Shown one piece after another: positions 32,023 through 39,413 of a stretch of DNA of 39,413 bases (its first letter is position 1; each line of letters opens with the position of its first letter). Made by a program: the position numbers and the translations under genes. The notes under the pieces are model-generated. The model did not search any database, was not told where the DNA came from, and worked only from the letters and a program-made list of their open reading frames with translations. This DNA is from CAUZEO01 sp963578625 (GTDB taxonomy: Bacteria; Verrucomicrobiota; Kiritimatiellia; SLOV01), in assembly GCA_963578625.1 (NCBI GenBank), contig CAUZEO010000009.1, forward strand, positions 1 to 39,413. Direction: 5' to 3'.

Positions 32023-34175
32023 TAGTCCGCCACCACCCGGTAGTTCTTTGACGTGGACGGCCCAGAGGGATCGAACATGATGATGGCAGCGCCGTTTCCG
32101 ATGGCGATCGCGCCGGTGTCCGTGAAATTCGAGGAACCCAGGTCGGGCGTGGATTGCAGCCGGTATGTCGCGTTCGACACACTGTCGAAGGTCGCCCCCA
32201 GCGTGTCCTCGATCACCACGAGTTCGACGGACGAATTGGGGATTGGTACCGCAAAAAACTGGATTTCTCCGAACCCGACGAAACCGCCATCGCCATGATT
32301 CGATAAGATGTCCAGCGCGACGAAGCGGGCACGGACGTCGCCGAAGTCAATCACATCGGGAACGGTCTGGTTCGCATCTCCAGTGGGTGCAATTGTTAAA
32401 TTGGATGTGCTTCCCAACTGTGTCCATCCCGTTGAGATAAATGCCGATTCGTTCCCGTCATTATTGGCATTGGGATCAGCGGCAGCATCCAGGTACCAGA
32501 TGTCAGCCGTAGCCACGCCGCGATCTTCGTTGTCTAAACCGCCCTCTGAACCATCCGGGTTGAAGTTAAAGAAGAACGCGTCTTGAAGCGCATAGGTCTG
32601 CCCCAGGTCGACCTTGAACCAGTTTCCCTCAGTGCTGTTAATGTCCGCCAGAAAGTTGTAGGTGTCGCCGAAGGCATTCGTTCCGAAGGCGTGCGCGTAA
32701 TTGTTACGGTCGGTCGGGTCCCCTCCACCAAGCACGATGCCTGAGCCATTGATCGCTCTATCCGGTGTGCGTGCACCCCCGACGGTCCGGCTCGCGGTGG
32801 GGGTAATCGAGCCGTCAAACGCGCCGGGAGGGCCACTGCCATCGTCGCCGATTGCGCCGGCGATCATTGCAGCATCGACATCCGGAGGAAGCAAGGTCAG
32901 CACCATCTCGTGCACGAACTTGCCGCTGAACAAGTACAAGCGGTCCGCCTCCCGCCAGGCCCCGATCGGACCGTCCGAACCTGGGAACAGCACGTGCCCC
33001 CGGGGATCGCGGGTCACGGTCTTGAAATCGGTCGTGTACCCGTAGATCAGCCGCGCATCGCCATCGAAGTAGTGGCTCTCCTGCCAGGCGACCAGGTACT
33101 CATCCACGCCGGAGCCGTTCGGCCCCAGGTACCCGATGAATCCAGGCCGATATACGCCGGCACGGCCCCCGCCGCCGTCGTTCTGGTGAATGATCGGGTT
33201 TTCGGGAAAGTAATTCCAGTTGCGGGCGTCGATCGACGAGGCGAAACCGATCTTGGTCGGCTCGCCGGCGGTTGTCGATGTGCCGCGAAGACAGGCCAGC
33301 CAGCCGCCGTCAACCAGGCGATGGACGGTGTTGTAGCTGGATGCTTCACTGATCCACGGATCGGACATCGTGGGCAGTACGGGAACATATTGCGGAGTTG
33401 TGCCGGACGAGGCGCTTTGCCAGATCGTCCAGTTGTGCGAGGCCAGGTCCGGCGTGGTTGCCATGGCAGTCAACTGGAAACCCGGGACAGTCGTTCGGAT
33501 GTGATTGAAGTAATGAAAATAGACGAACCAGAGCTGCTCCGCGGCGTTCCACACGACCCAGGGACTCGCCGTATGGTCCGGGTCGTCCGGATTGGAACTC
33601 GACGCGTGAAAAGCCGGCACAACCAGATTGTCGGAACGACCGGGCACGTTGACGTTCTTCGAGTAGGGCCCGGTGATGGAATCAGCCACCGCAACACCGA
33701 TCCCGGATCTCGGATCATGATGCGAGTAATAGAGATAGTATTTCCCGTCGGGATTCGGACCATGGTCGTTCCTGACGACACATGGAAACCCAACCGTGTC
33801 GCCGCCGCCCGCGGGCCAACTCGAATTCTGCCACGTGGGGTGCTCCCAGTCCTCCGTCTGCCAGAGGATTTGCGTGGTGGAATCCACGTTGAGGGGCAGG
33901 TCGCCGTCCAGGTCGGTCAGGTCGACAACCTGCAGATTGTTGTCGAGCAGCGTTTGGTTTGTCGACCGCACGATGTCCGGAATGCGCATCAGTGGATAAC
34001 CACTCTCACCCGCCTGAAAGACGACGGTTTGCGTGAGCTCACCCATCGAGACACTTGCGACCAGTATTAACGCCAGTCCTGCCCACGCCGAGCCTCCTAC
34101 TACGCTCTGCGAGCTTCGTAGGACAAGTCGCAGGACATGCCTGCCTTCAATTCCTCTTGCTTTCATTGCGACCAT
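32022..34175 (-). CDS. Beta-propeller (GH43/GH32-like) protein fused to a discoidin/YRLQ paralogue
   Basis: The product has 717 residues. ATG at 34175 has GGAAGG 6 bases upstream; a signal segment follows (AWAGLALILVASVSMGEL). Residues about 50-430 look like a five-bladed propeller glycosidase-like domain (TVGFPCVVRNDHGPNPDGKY, YLYYSHHDPRSGIGVAVADS, MSDPWISEASSYN, EYLVAWQESHYFDGDARLIY). From residue 432 (base 32880) the protein becomes a fourth copy of the discoidin paralogue: AAMIAGAIGDDGSGPPGAFD through VGFGEIQFF, then ATYRLQSTPDL and YRVVAD. The junction coincides with the signal-peptide cleavage region of the paralogues (VDAAMI is retained), so this is a fusion made by capture of a mature paralogue sequence. 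Confidence 0.85.
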   Translation of the reverse strand: MVAMKARGIEGRHVLRLVLRSSQSVVGGSAWAGLALILVASVSMGELTQTVVFQAGESGYPLMRIPDIVRSTNQTLLDNNLQVVDLTDLDGDLPLNVDSTTQILWQTEDWEHPTWQNSSWPAGGGDTVGFPCVVRNDHGPNPDGKYYLYYSHHDPRSGIGVAVADSITGPYSKNVNVPGRSDNLVVPAFHASSSNPDDPDHTASPWVVWNAAEQLWFVYFHYFNHIRTTVPGFQLTAMATTPDLASHNWTIWQSASSGTTPQYVPVLPTMSDPWISEASSYNTVHRLVDGGWLACLRGTSTTAGEPTKIGFASSIDARNWNYFPENPIIHQNDGGGGRAGVYRPGFIGYLGPNGSGVDEYLVAWQESHYFDGDARLIYGYTTDFKTVTRDPRGHVLFPGSDGPIGAWREADRLYLFSGKFVHEMVLTLLPPDVDAAMIAGAIGDDGSGPPGAFDGSITPTASRTVGGARTPDRAINGSGIVLGGGDPTDRNNYAHAFGTNAFGDTYNFLADINSTEGNWFKVDLGQTYALQDAFFFNFNPDGSEGGLDNEDRGVATADIWYLDAAADPNANNDGNESAFISTGWTQLGSTSNLTIAPTGDANQTVPDVIDFGDVRARFVALDILSNHGDGGFVGFGEIQFFAVPIPNSSVELVVIEDTLGATFDSVSNATYRLQSTPDLGSSNFTDTGAIAIGNGAAIIMFDPSGPSTSKNYRVVAD

Positions 34176-34382
34176 TACAGGCCTTCCAATCAGTGGTCTC
34201 CAGCATCGCGATTGCCGAAATCATGGTCTGCCGCCATCGGGGCGGGTCAAAGCGGCCAGTCTTCCATTCTTCATTTCGACGAGGGTGGGTTCGTGCATGT
34301 GATGGTCTTCTGCTTCCGCCAGGGACCAACCAGCATTCGCCTGCAAATATACTTGCGAACTGGATAATGTCCATTGGTGGTT

Positions 34383-34484
34383 CCCTTAAACCGCGACTTA
34401 ACCGTCACCCTTGCTCGGAAACCCTTAACCGACACACTTTTCCCGGGTGCCGTAGTAGCGAGTAAGTCGATCGGCTAAGTAAGG
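34383..34484. repeat. TAAGTGT-type intergenic inverted repeat, copy 4
   Basis: The left arm CCCTTAAACCGCGACTTAAC, CGTCACCCTTGCTCGG, AAACCCTTAACCGACAC is the reverse complement of units seen in copy 3 (about 80% over 50 bases). The right arm reads GCGAGTAAGTCGATCGGC, TAAGTAAGG. It lies in the gene-free stretch 34176-34496, between the start of the propeller gene and the end of the DUF4091-like gene. The rest of that stretch, 34176-34382, holds nothing I can identify. Confidence 0.75.
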
Positions 34485-34496
34485 CAAACTCCTGTC

Positions 34497-37400
34497 TCAC
34501 TTCATCGCGCCGCGCAGTTCGAGGATCCATCGGATCATCTCCTGGCGCAGCGCGTCGAGGTCGTGAGGCGGTACCGCACCCGGGGGGAGGATCCTGGGCT
34601 TGCTCTGGATGGGGACGCCATGGATCCATGTTTCAGCCGAACGGCCCATCGCCACGAGGTCGGGGCGGCCGCTCGACTTGGCGCGGCGGATGTGGGCCTG
34701 CAGTGTTCGCAGGTAGCGCACGTCATCAACACCCTCGCGGAACCCCTCCCACTGAATGGTATCGATAGGGCCGTCGAGGCTCGCATAGGTCATGCTGTGG
34801 TCCTTCCACCGCTGATTGGGGTCGATATTGAAGTCATCCCAGCCGGCATCGTTGCGCCAGCCGCCCACGCCGAAATCGGCCTGATAGGCGAAATTGCACG
34901 CCCCATCCCAGCCGCCTTTCCAGAGATGTAATCCGTAGTTCTGCCGATAGAGGTCGGGTTGTTCCAGTCCGCTCATCGGATTCATGTAGCGCAGGACCCG
35001 ATGGCCGATCGCATGCATCTTGTCGGCATGCACCGCGGTATCGGTCCACCAAAGATTGGCGATATCCAGCAGGTCCCCGACCAGCTCCCAATAGTCGGTC
35101 CCGCAGGAGACCCACACCTTTGCCCCCACATCGCGCGCGGCCTGCCACGCAGGGCGCTGGGCTTTCAGCGCTTCGCCCTTCCGCTCATCGGCTCCGTAAA
35201 AGTAAATGTCCTTGAACCCCCACGGTCGGGCAAAGTCCATGAACTCGGTCAGTTCTTTTTTCAGCGTCTCCAGCCGTTCCTCGGTCGGGTTGTTATAGCC
35301 AACGCCGATTCCGCTGTAGAGCAGCGTCTCCATGTCCAACCCGACCCGCCGGCGGATCTCGAAGAGTTCCGCCATCTTATCCCGTTCGAATGCGCGGCGG
35401 GACTCGGGACTTAGAATGCCGTGGGCCTTCATGTTCCGCAGATCCGCCTCGATCTGCGCCGGCGTTTTGCCCCGGTAGCTTGTGGTCGGCTCCCCGTCGT
35501 TGGGCTGATCGTAGTAGTAGATCGAGTACAGCATGTCGGGTGCTTGCAGGTCGAAGGGCAGAACCGTGAGTTCGAGGGCAAGCTGCTGCGGCTCAGCATC
35601 GGCGGGCGAGACGGTGATGGCACCGGTGTAACGTCCGGGCTCCGTGTCGGGTGGCACTTGCACCGTGACCCAAAACTGCTGGGTCGTCCCTGCCGGAATG
35701 TCAACCGGCAGAAGTTGTGGGGCATCGCGACGCCGGCGGGGGTCGCCCAAAACGTTCATTCGCCCGGCACGATCCACCCGGACAAGTTCATTGTTGTTGA
35801 GCAGCAGTTCGGGGGTCAGCAGCGGCAGTCCGGGATGCTCCTTCAGGCCCGCCTGATACCAGCACTTGACCCCCTTGACGTCCACCGCGGAAGCGGGAAG
35901 GATCCGGTCTATTCCCTTCAGCTCGGAAACCTGAACTCGGACCCCGGAGAGTTTCTCGTAGGCCGTCACGGCAAAGCCCGCGGCCTCGTATTCATCCCGG
36001 CATGCCGTGATTCGCAATATCTCGCTGCCCGGCGTCAGCACCGGATCGGTCGAGGGCAGCACGACCTCACCGTTGCCCGTTACGTTGGGCGTCTGCCAGC
36101 AGACATACTCCGTCTCCGCCGACAACAGCCGGCCGATGTTCGTTTCAACTGCCTGGATGTGATTGGGCTGTTCCCAATCGCTGTGTCCCTCGACGACACG
36201 CAGGAAGGTCTTAGCAGCGGCGTTCCAGCGTTTGACGGCGGCGAGGGTCTGGGTCAGGACTCTCTCGTCGGCCGTCGTGGCGACGATTTGCTCCGCCTGC
36301 TGCAGGAGTTTCCGGCGAAGCGGCTCGACCGGCCGGTGAGGCTTGCCATCGCCTTGTTCCTCCAGGGCCTTTCTGCGATCGGCCATCGTGGTGCCCAGGC
36401 GGAAGCGCCGGGCCGAGAAGCTGGTTGACCGATACAACTCGCGATCGCGATCCGAGTCGAAGATTCGCAGGACCATCCAACCGGCCGGGTACATGCCCTG
36501 CCACTTGTCGTATCGCAGGGCGACGTAATCGATGGCGACCTCCTGCCGACCGCCGGCTCCGGCAACAAACGCCACCTCCGTTTTCCGGGCCGGTTCCGCG
36601 AGATTCTCCGGAGCGAAATAGGCTGACCGATTGGCCCGTCCGTCACTGAGTCTGTGGCCTTCGTAAATCTCCAGCACGGCTTTCAGATTGCGCTCCCCGG
36701 TCGCGGCGTCAACGACCGCGAGCTTCATCCGGCTGTTCGGGTTGACGCCTTGCCACTGATCTCCCAGCGATTCGATGATCACGTCCGGCGACGACGAAAA
36801 AAGAAAATGGGCATCGCCCCCATTCCAGCCCGGGTTGGCATCGCCGGCCACGAACGCTTCGGCGGCCTGTCCCAGCTGCGTTTGGTCCGCGGCGACTGGC
36901 TCGGGGCGGATTGTCTGCTTCCCGTTGGTCATCGACAGCCGGCACCAACCCGCGGCGTCCTTCGTAAACCGAAAGGTTACCGTGTCTCCAATCGTGCAGT
37001 TGAGCAGACGCGTCTGGTTGTCGCCCCAGATCCGTCCATCCCACCAGCGCAACGTTCCGTCGGAGTTCCGATAGCCGATGAAGGTCCCCATGTCCCGGCG
37101 GATCTGGATGAACCACCGCTGGCGGGCCTGGTCCGGACTGGCCGGGTTCTCCGCCAGCTCCTCGGCACTGACACTCAGAATCCGGTGACCATCTTCCCGT
37201 CCGGTCTGGGCCTTGAGCAGCGTGTAGTGAAACGTCAAGTCGTACGTCCCGGGCAGCGGCGCAGCGGTGTAGACGTAGCCGGCGCTGGCGCTTTTCCTCT
37301 GGGGCGAATCGATCTCCAGCAGTCCGTCACCGGGTTGAATGGAATAGCCGGACGGGACCTCCCGGGGCCCGGCCAGGGCGGCCCGAACGCCGGTACCTCC

Positions 37401-37523
37401 GGAAAGATAGACCTTCCACGACCCCGCGGCTGGATGAGGTTTCGGGGCAGCCTCGGCCGCCGGTGCGGCCAGGATCAGAAGAGATCCCAGGATGGTGACC
37501 CAAAGTAGCGAATGTCGAATCAT
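34497..37523 (-). CDS. Large secreted DUF4091/GH123-like protein
   Basis: The product has 1008 residues. ATG 37523 starts a signal peptide (SLLWVTILGSLLILAAPAAEA). Residues about 30-330 contain beta-sandwich domains (WKVYLSGGTGVRAALAGP, TRLLNCTIGDTVTFRFTKDA, VAIDYVALRYDKWQGMYP). A helical linker around 370-430 is followed by a second beta-domain (PVDIPAGTTQQFWVTVQVPP). Residues about 650-960 resemble the DUF4091/GH123 catalytic barrel: PWGFKDIYFYGADERKGEAL with an adjacent Asp779-Glu780 pair like the catalytic DE of GH123, and the family-typical IQWEGFREGVDDVRYLRTL near the end. GH123 enzymes hydrolyse beta-N-acetylgalactosaminides with substrate assistance; whether this distant member does so is inference. 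It lies directly downstream of the glycosidase-like gene at the right edge. Confidence 0.82.
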   Translation of the reverse strand: MIRHSLLWVTILGSLLILAAPAAEAAPKPHPAAGSWKVYLSGGTGVRAALAGPREVPSGYSIQPGDGLLEIDSPQRKSASAGYVYTAAPLPGTYDLTFHYTLLKAQTGREDGHRILSVSAEELAENPASPDQARQRWFIQIRRDMGTFIGYRNSDGTLRWWDGRIWGDNQTRLLNCTIGDTVTFRFTKDAAGWCRLSMTNGKQTIRPEPVAADQTQLGQAAEAFVAGDANPGWNGGDAHFLFSSSPDVIIESLGDQWQGVNPNSRMKLAVVDAATGERNLKAVLEIYEGHRLSDGRANRSAYFAPENLAEPARKTEVAFVAGAGGRQEVAIDYVALRYDKWQGMYPAGWMVLRIFDSDRDRELYRSTSFSARRFRLGTTMADRRKALEEQGDGKPHRPVEPLRRKLLQQAEQIVATTADERVLTQTLAAVKRWNAAAKTFLRVVEGHSDWEQPNHIQAVETNIGRLLSAETEYVCWQTPNVTGNGEVVLPSTDPVLTPGSEILRITACRDEYEAAGFAVTAYEKLSGVRVQVSELKGIDRILPASAVDVKGVKCWYQAGLKEHPGLPLLTPELLLNNNELVRVDRAGRMNVLGDPRRRRDAPQLLPVDIPAGTTQQFWVTVQVPPDTEPGRYTGAITVSPADAEPQQLALELTVLPFDLQAPDMLYSIYYYDQPNDGEPTTSYRGKTPAQIEADLRNMKAHGILSPESRRAFERDKMAELFEIRRRVGLDMETLLYSGIGVGYNNPTEERLETLKKELTEFMDFARPWGFKDIYFYGADERKGEALKAQRPAWQAARDVGAKVWVSCGTDYWELVGDLLDIANLWWTDTAVHADKMHAIGHRVLRYMNPMSGLEQPDLYRQNYGLHLWKGGWDGACNFAYQADFGVGGWRNDAGWDDFNIDPNQRWKDHSMTYASLDGPIDTIQWEGFREGVDDVRYLRTLQAHIRRAKSSGRPDLVAMGRSAETWIHGVPIQSKPRILPPGAVPPHDLDALRQEMIRWILELRGAMK

Positions 37524-37579
37524 GAGTTCTTGTGCATCGTATGTTCTAAAACGTTAGCCGTTAGCACATTCTTCGGTGG

Positions 37580-37640
37580 ACGAGAACGGAAAACGAGGAG
37601 AGATCCTTCAATCGTCAACCGCTATCGTCGCCGTTCTCGT
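37580..37640. repeat. GAGAACGG-type inverted repeat before the DUF4091-like gene
   Basis: ACGAGAACGG at 37580-37589 is perfectly inverted at 37631-37640 (CCGTTCTCGT). The loop carries TCGTCAACC (37612-37620), the same core as the repeats at 19873-19960 and 23169-23184. It occupies the gap between two minus-strand genes and would lie in the leader of the downstream gene. Confidence 0.65.
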
Positions 37641-37722
37641 ACACCGATCTTGGCCCTTTTTGGACGACTGTGATCTCCGCTCGCGCAGCGACAAGGCGTT
37701 CAGGTTCATCTGTAATAGTTCA

Positions 37723-39413
37723 CTAGTCTCCAGTGGGGATCCTGTAAACATGCGCGCCGGCGGCACTGAAGTCGTCCCGGATCCGGCCGTCTGCAAAGCC
37801 GCACTTGCGTCCCTGCTCGAACAGCACTTCCGGCGGGCCTTGGGCGTTCAACTCGGAAACGTCGATCGCCGCCGCCAGAGGCCTCTCGGTGCTGTTGACC
37901 GCGATGATGGTCCACCAGCCCTCGTGCGCCTTGGCCCAGGTTTCAATGCCGTCGGTGGCCGGGACGGTTCGCGACTTGCCTTTTGCTTCCAGTACGGGCC
38001 GCAGTTGAGCGAGCTCGGTGAGGACGTGCTTACTGGCGTCCCAGAGATTGTCCGGCCCCTCCCAGCTCACGCCGCCCTTGCCGTTGATTGTGGCTCGCGC
38101 GTAGCGGTATTCGAAGAACAGAATTCCCTTTGCGCCCCCGACGATGGATGCGTAGGCGCTGAGCCGTACCTGTTCGGGAGTCGGCCCCTCGGGGATCGAG
38201 GGATCATCTGACAGCCCGTCCGGGCCCTCGACCACGAAGGAAAACATCTGGGGCATGATCCAAACGGGCTTTTGTCCCCGGGATGCCTCCCGCGCGTCGG
38301 TGATCTGGCGGATGGTGGTTTTGACGATGTTGGGCGTCGGCTTCGGGCCGCGGGTGTAGCGATCGGGGATGATGACGTCAGCGAATACTCCGTACCGCTT
38401 GTAGGAGTAGGCGCTCCAGTCGATCAGGTCGACGAAGTGATGCGAGTCGAGCCGGCGGACTTCCTGGTATGAGCGGTGAATGATCTCGATGCCGTTGGGC
38501 CTGTCACAGAAGTGCGCTCCCGGCTCCTCGAGGAAGTGGTATCCGATGACGGCCGGGTGTTCCCGCTGGATGTTAGTCATCCGCCGAACGGTTGACAGGT
38601 CCTCACCGGCATACACGGAGCCGATGACGAAGATCCCGGCTTTGTGGACGGCGTCGAAGAGGTCCCACATTTGGGCTTGTCGCTTCGTGGTCGGCCAGCC
38701 GAGCATGACGCAATTCATGCCGGTCTTCTTGAACTCGGCGACATCGTCTTCGCCGAAGTTGGCGAGCATGCCGACGGGGAATGTCCGTTTGCCGTCGACC
38801 AGCATCATGCCGTCCGTATCGAAGCGGACCTTTCGGACACCCTCTTCGGGGCGCCGGCGCCGCAGGATCAAACGACTCTCGGCCTCGGCGACCTCCTCGT
38901 CGCCCCGGTTCAGTCGTGCCCGGACCTTATAGTCACCCATCGGGGTCTTGTCGGCGGAGAACCGAAAGGCGTGAGATCGACGATCCACCGGGGTGATTTC
39001 CCGCGTATCCACCACCGCGCCGTCTTTGCCTTCGTCCTGGCTGACGATTTCAACCACCAAGCTGTCAGCCATGTCCGCGTTGACCAGGACCTCGGTCTCG
39101 ATCGGCGCCGAATCGCCCAGGACGACGGGGCGCTCCGTCCGCACGACGAGGTCTTGTGGAATGGAAACGCGCCTGGATACCGTGATCTTCCTTCCCTGGC
39201 CGTCGGCGATCGCCAGGGAGACCGTCTCGGTGCCCGCCATCAGCTTGTAATCGAAGGGCGAGATCATCGGACGAGCCCGTTCGGCCGGGACGGCATTCGC
39301 CTTCTCCGTCTCCCGGCATGACCATTCAACCTGCAGTTCTCCTTCCAGATCTCTCGACGCCGCAATGGAGGCCCTTGCCCGATTCGCTCCCCGAATACCG
39401 CCGCCCCAATCGA
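37723..39413 (-). CDS. Glycosidase-like TIM-barrel protein, 5' end beyond the window
   Basis: The frame is open from the right edge to the stop at 37723, giving at least 562 residues; no start is needed inside the window, and the in-frame ATG at 39267 is internal because coding sequence (EGELQVEWSCRETEKA) continues upstream of it. The visible N-terminal part contains immunoglobulin-like beta-domains (VEIVSQDEGKDGAVVD, FRFSADKTPMGDYKVRARL). The C-terminal 360 residues look like a GH2/GH42-type barrel: DGKRTFPVGMLANFGEDDV, GMNCVMLGWPTTK, HPAVIGYHFLEEPGAHF with candidate acid EEP, and GGAKGILFFEYRYA. A beta-galactosidase or beta-glucuronidase-like role on a complex glycan is plausible, unproven. 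It lies upstream of the DUF4091-like gene with about 200 bases between. Confidence 0.8.
   Translation of the reverse strand, partial: DWGGGIRGANRARASIAASRDLEGELQVEWSCRETEKANAVPAERARPMISPFDYKLMAGTETVSLAIADGQGRKITVSRRVSIPQDLVVRTERPVVLGDSAPIETEVLVNADMADSLVVEIVSQDEGKDGAVVDTREITPVDRRSHAFRFSADKTPMGDYKVRARLNRGDEEVAEAESRLILRRRRPEEGVRKVRFDTDGMMLVDGKRTFPVGMLANFGEDDVAEFKKTGMNCVMLGWPTTKRQAQMWDLFDAVHKAGIFVIGSVYAGEDLSTVRRMTNIQREHPAVIGYHFLEEPGAHFCDRPNGIEIIHRSYQEVRRLDSHHFVDLIDWSAYSYKRYGVFADVIIPDRYTRGPKPTPNIVKTTIRQITDAREASRGQKPVWIMPQMFSFVVEGPDGLSDDPSIPEGPTPEQVRLSAYASIVGGAKGILFFEYRYARATINGKGGVSWEGPDNLWDASKHVLTELAQLRPVLEAKGKSRTVPATDGIETWAKAHEGWWTIIAVNSTERPLAAAIDVSELNAQGPPEVLFEQGRKCGFADGRIRDDFSAAGAHVYRIPTGD

Noticed and set aside
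34147..34374. A 75-codon minus-strand ORF upstream of the propeller gene
   Set aside because: There is no ribosome binding site or recognisable motif, and it overlaps the likely leader of the propeller gene.

Overview
The window is GC-rich and reads as one genomic contig from a heterotrophic bacterium of the PVC superphylum or a neighbouring lineage (Verrucomicrobiota, Kiritimatiellota, Lentisphaerota, Planctomycetota or Hydrogenedentota). The evidence is indirect: pseudopilin-like proteins with the FTLIELLVVIAIIAIL leader, a PEP-CTERM surface protein, FG-GAP/ASPIC-UnbV proteins, very large secreted glycosidase-like proteins and the C-terminal 'Y-x-L-Q/E-S-x-D ... YRV' module common in Verrucomicrobia-type genomes. 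No rRNA, tRNA or CRISPR array is visible, so the lineage cannot be fixed more tightly.

Layout. 1-8.1 kb: the C-terminal end of a large secreted protein interrupted by TGA, a pseudopilin, a full-length homologue of the first protein on the other strand, and a large FG-GAP/ASPIC protein. 8.1-8.65 kb: gene wreckage (orphan ASPIC tail, IS3-family transposase fragment, truncated ORF). 8.65-10.5 kb: a DUF5696-like TIM-barrel protein. 10.5-16.1 kb: a duplicated locus of three discoidin-like secreted proteins and two pseudopilins (one broken), with divergent promoters; a poly-G run lies in the promoter spacer of two of the discoidin-like genes. 16.2-22.8 kb: two very large glycosidase-like proteins; the first carries two in-frame palindromic repeat insertions. 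22.9-23.7 kb: small ORFs and repeats. 23.7-31 kb: a tightly packed operon of a HEAT-repeat protein and a complete family-5 (Opp/Dpp-type) ABC importer (binding protein, two permeases, two ATPases), with several ATGA overlaps. 31.3-34.2 kb: a concanavalin-like protein and a beta-propeller-like protein whose C-terminus is a captured fourth copy of the discoidin-like gene. 34.5-39.4 kb: a DUF4091/GH123-like protein and a TIM-barrel glycosidase-like protein that runs off the right edge.

How the genes may work together (inference): most products carry an export signal and look like glycan-binding or glycan-cleaving proteins, and the importer in the middle could take up the released oligosaccharides or glycopeptides. 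Family-5 importers also carry peptides, so the substrate is open.

The most distinctive content is non-coding: a dispersed family of intergenic inverted repeats built on TAAGTGT-type units (four copies), a second family around TCGTCAACCGTTCTCG (three loci), palindromic elements inserted in frame inside a coding sequence, and G-tracts of 7, 9 and 8 bases next to the -10 boxes of three paralogous surface-protein genes. The last is a layout known from phase-variable promoters in other bacteria.
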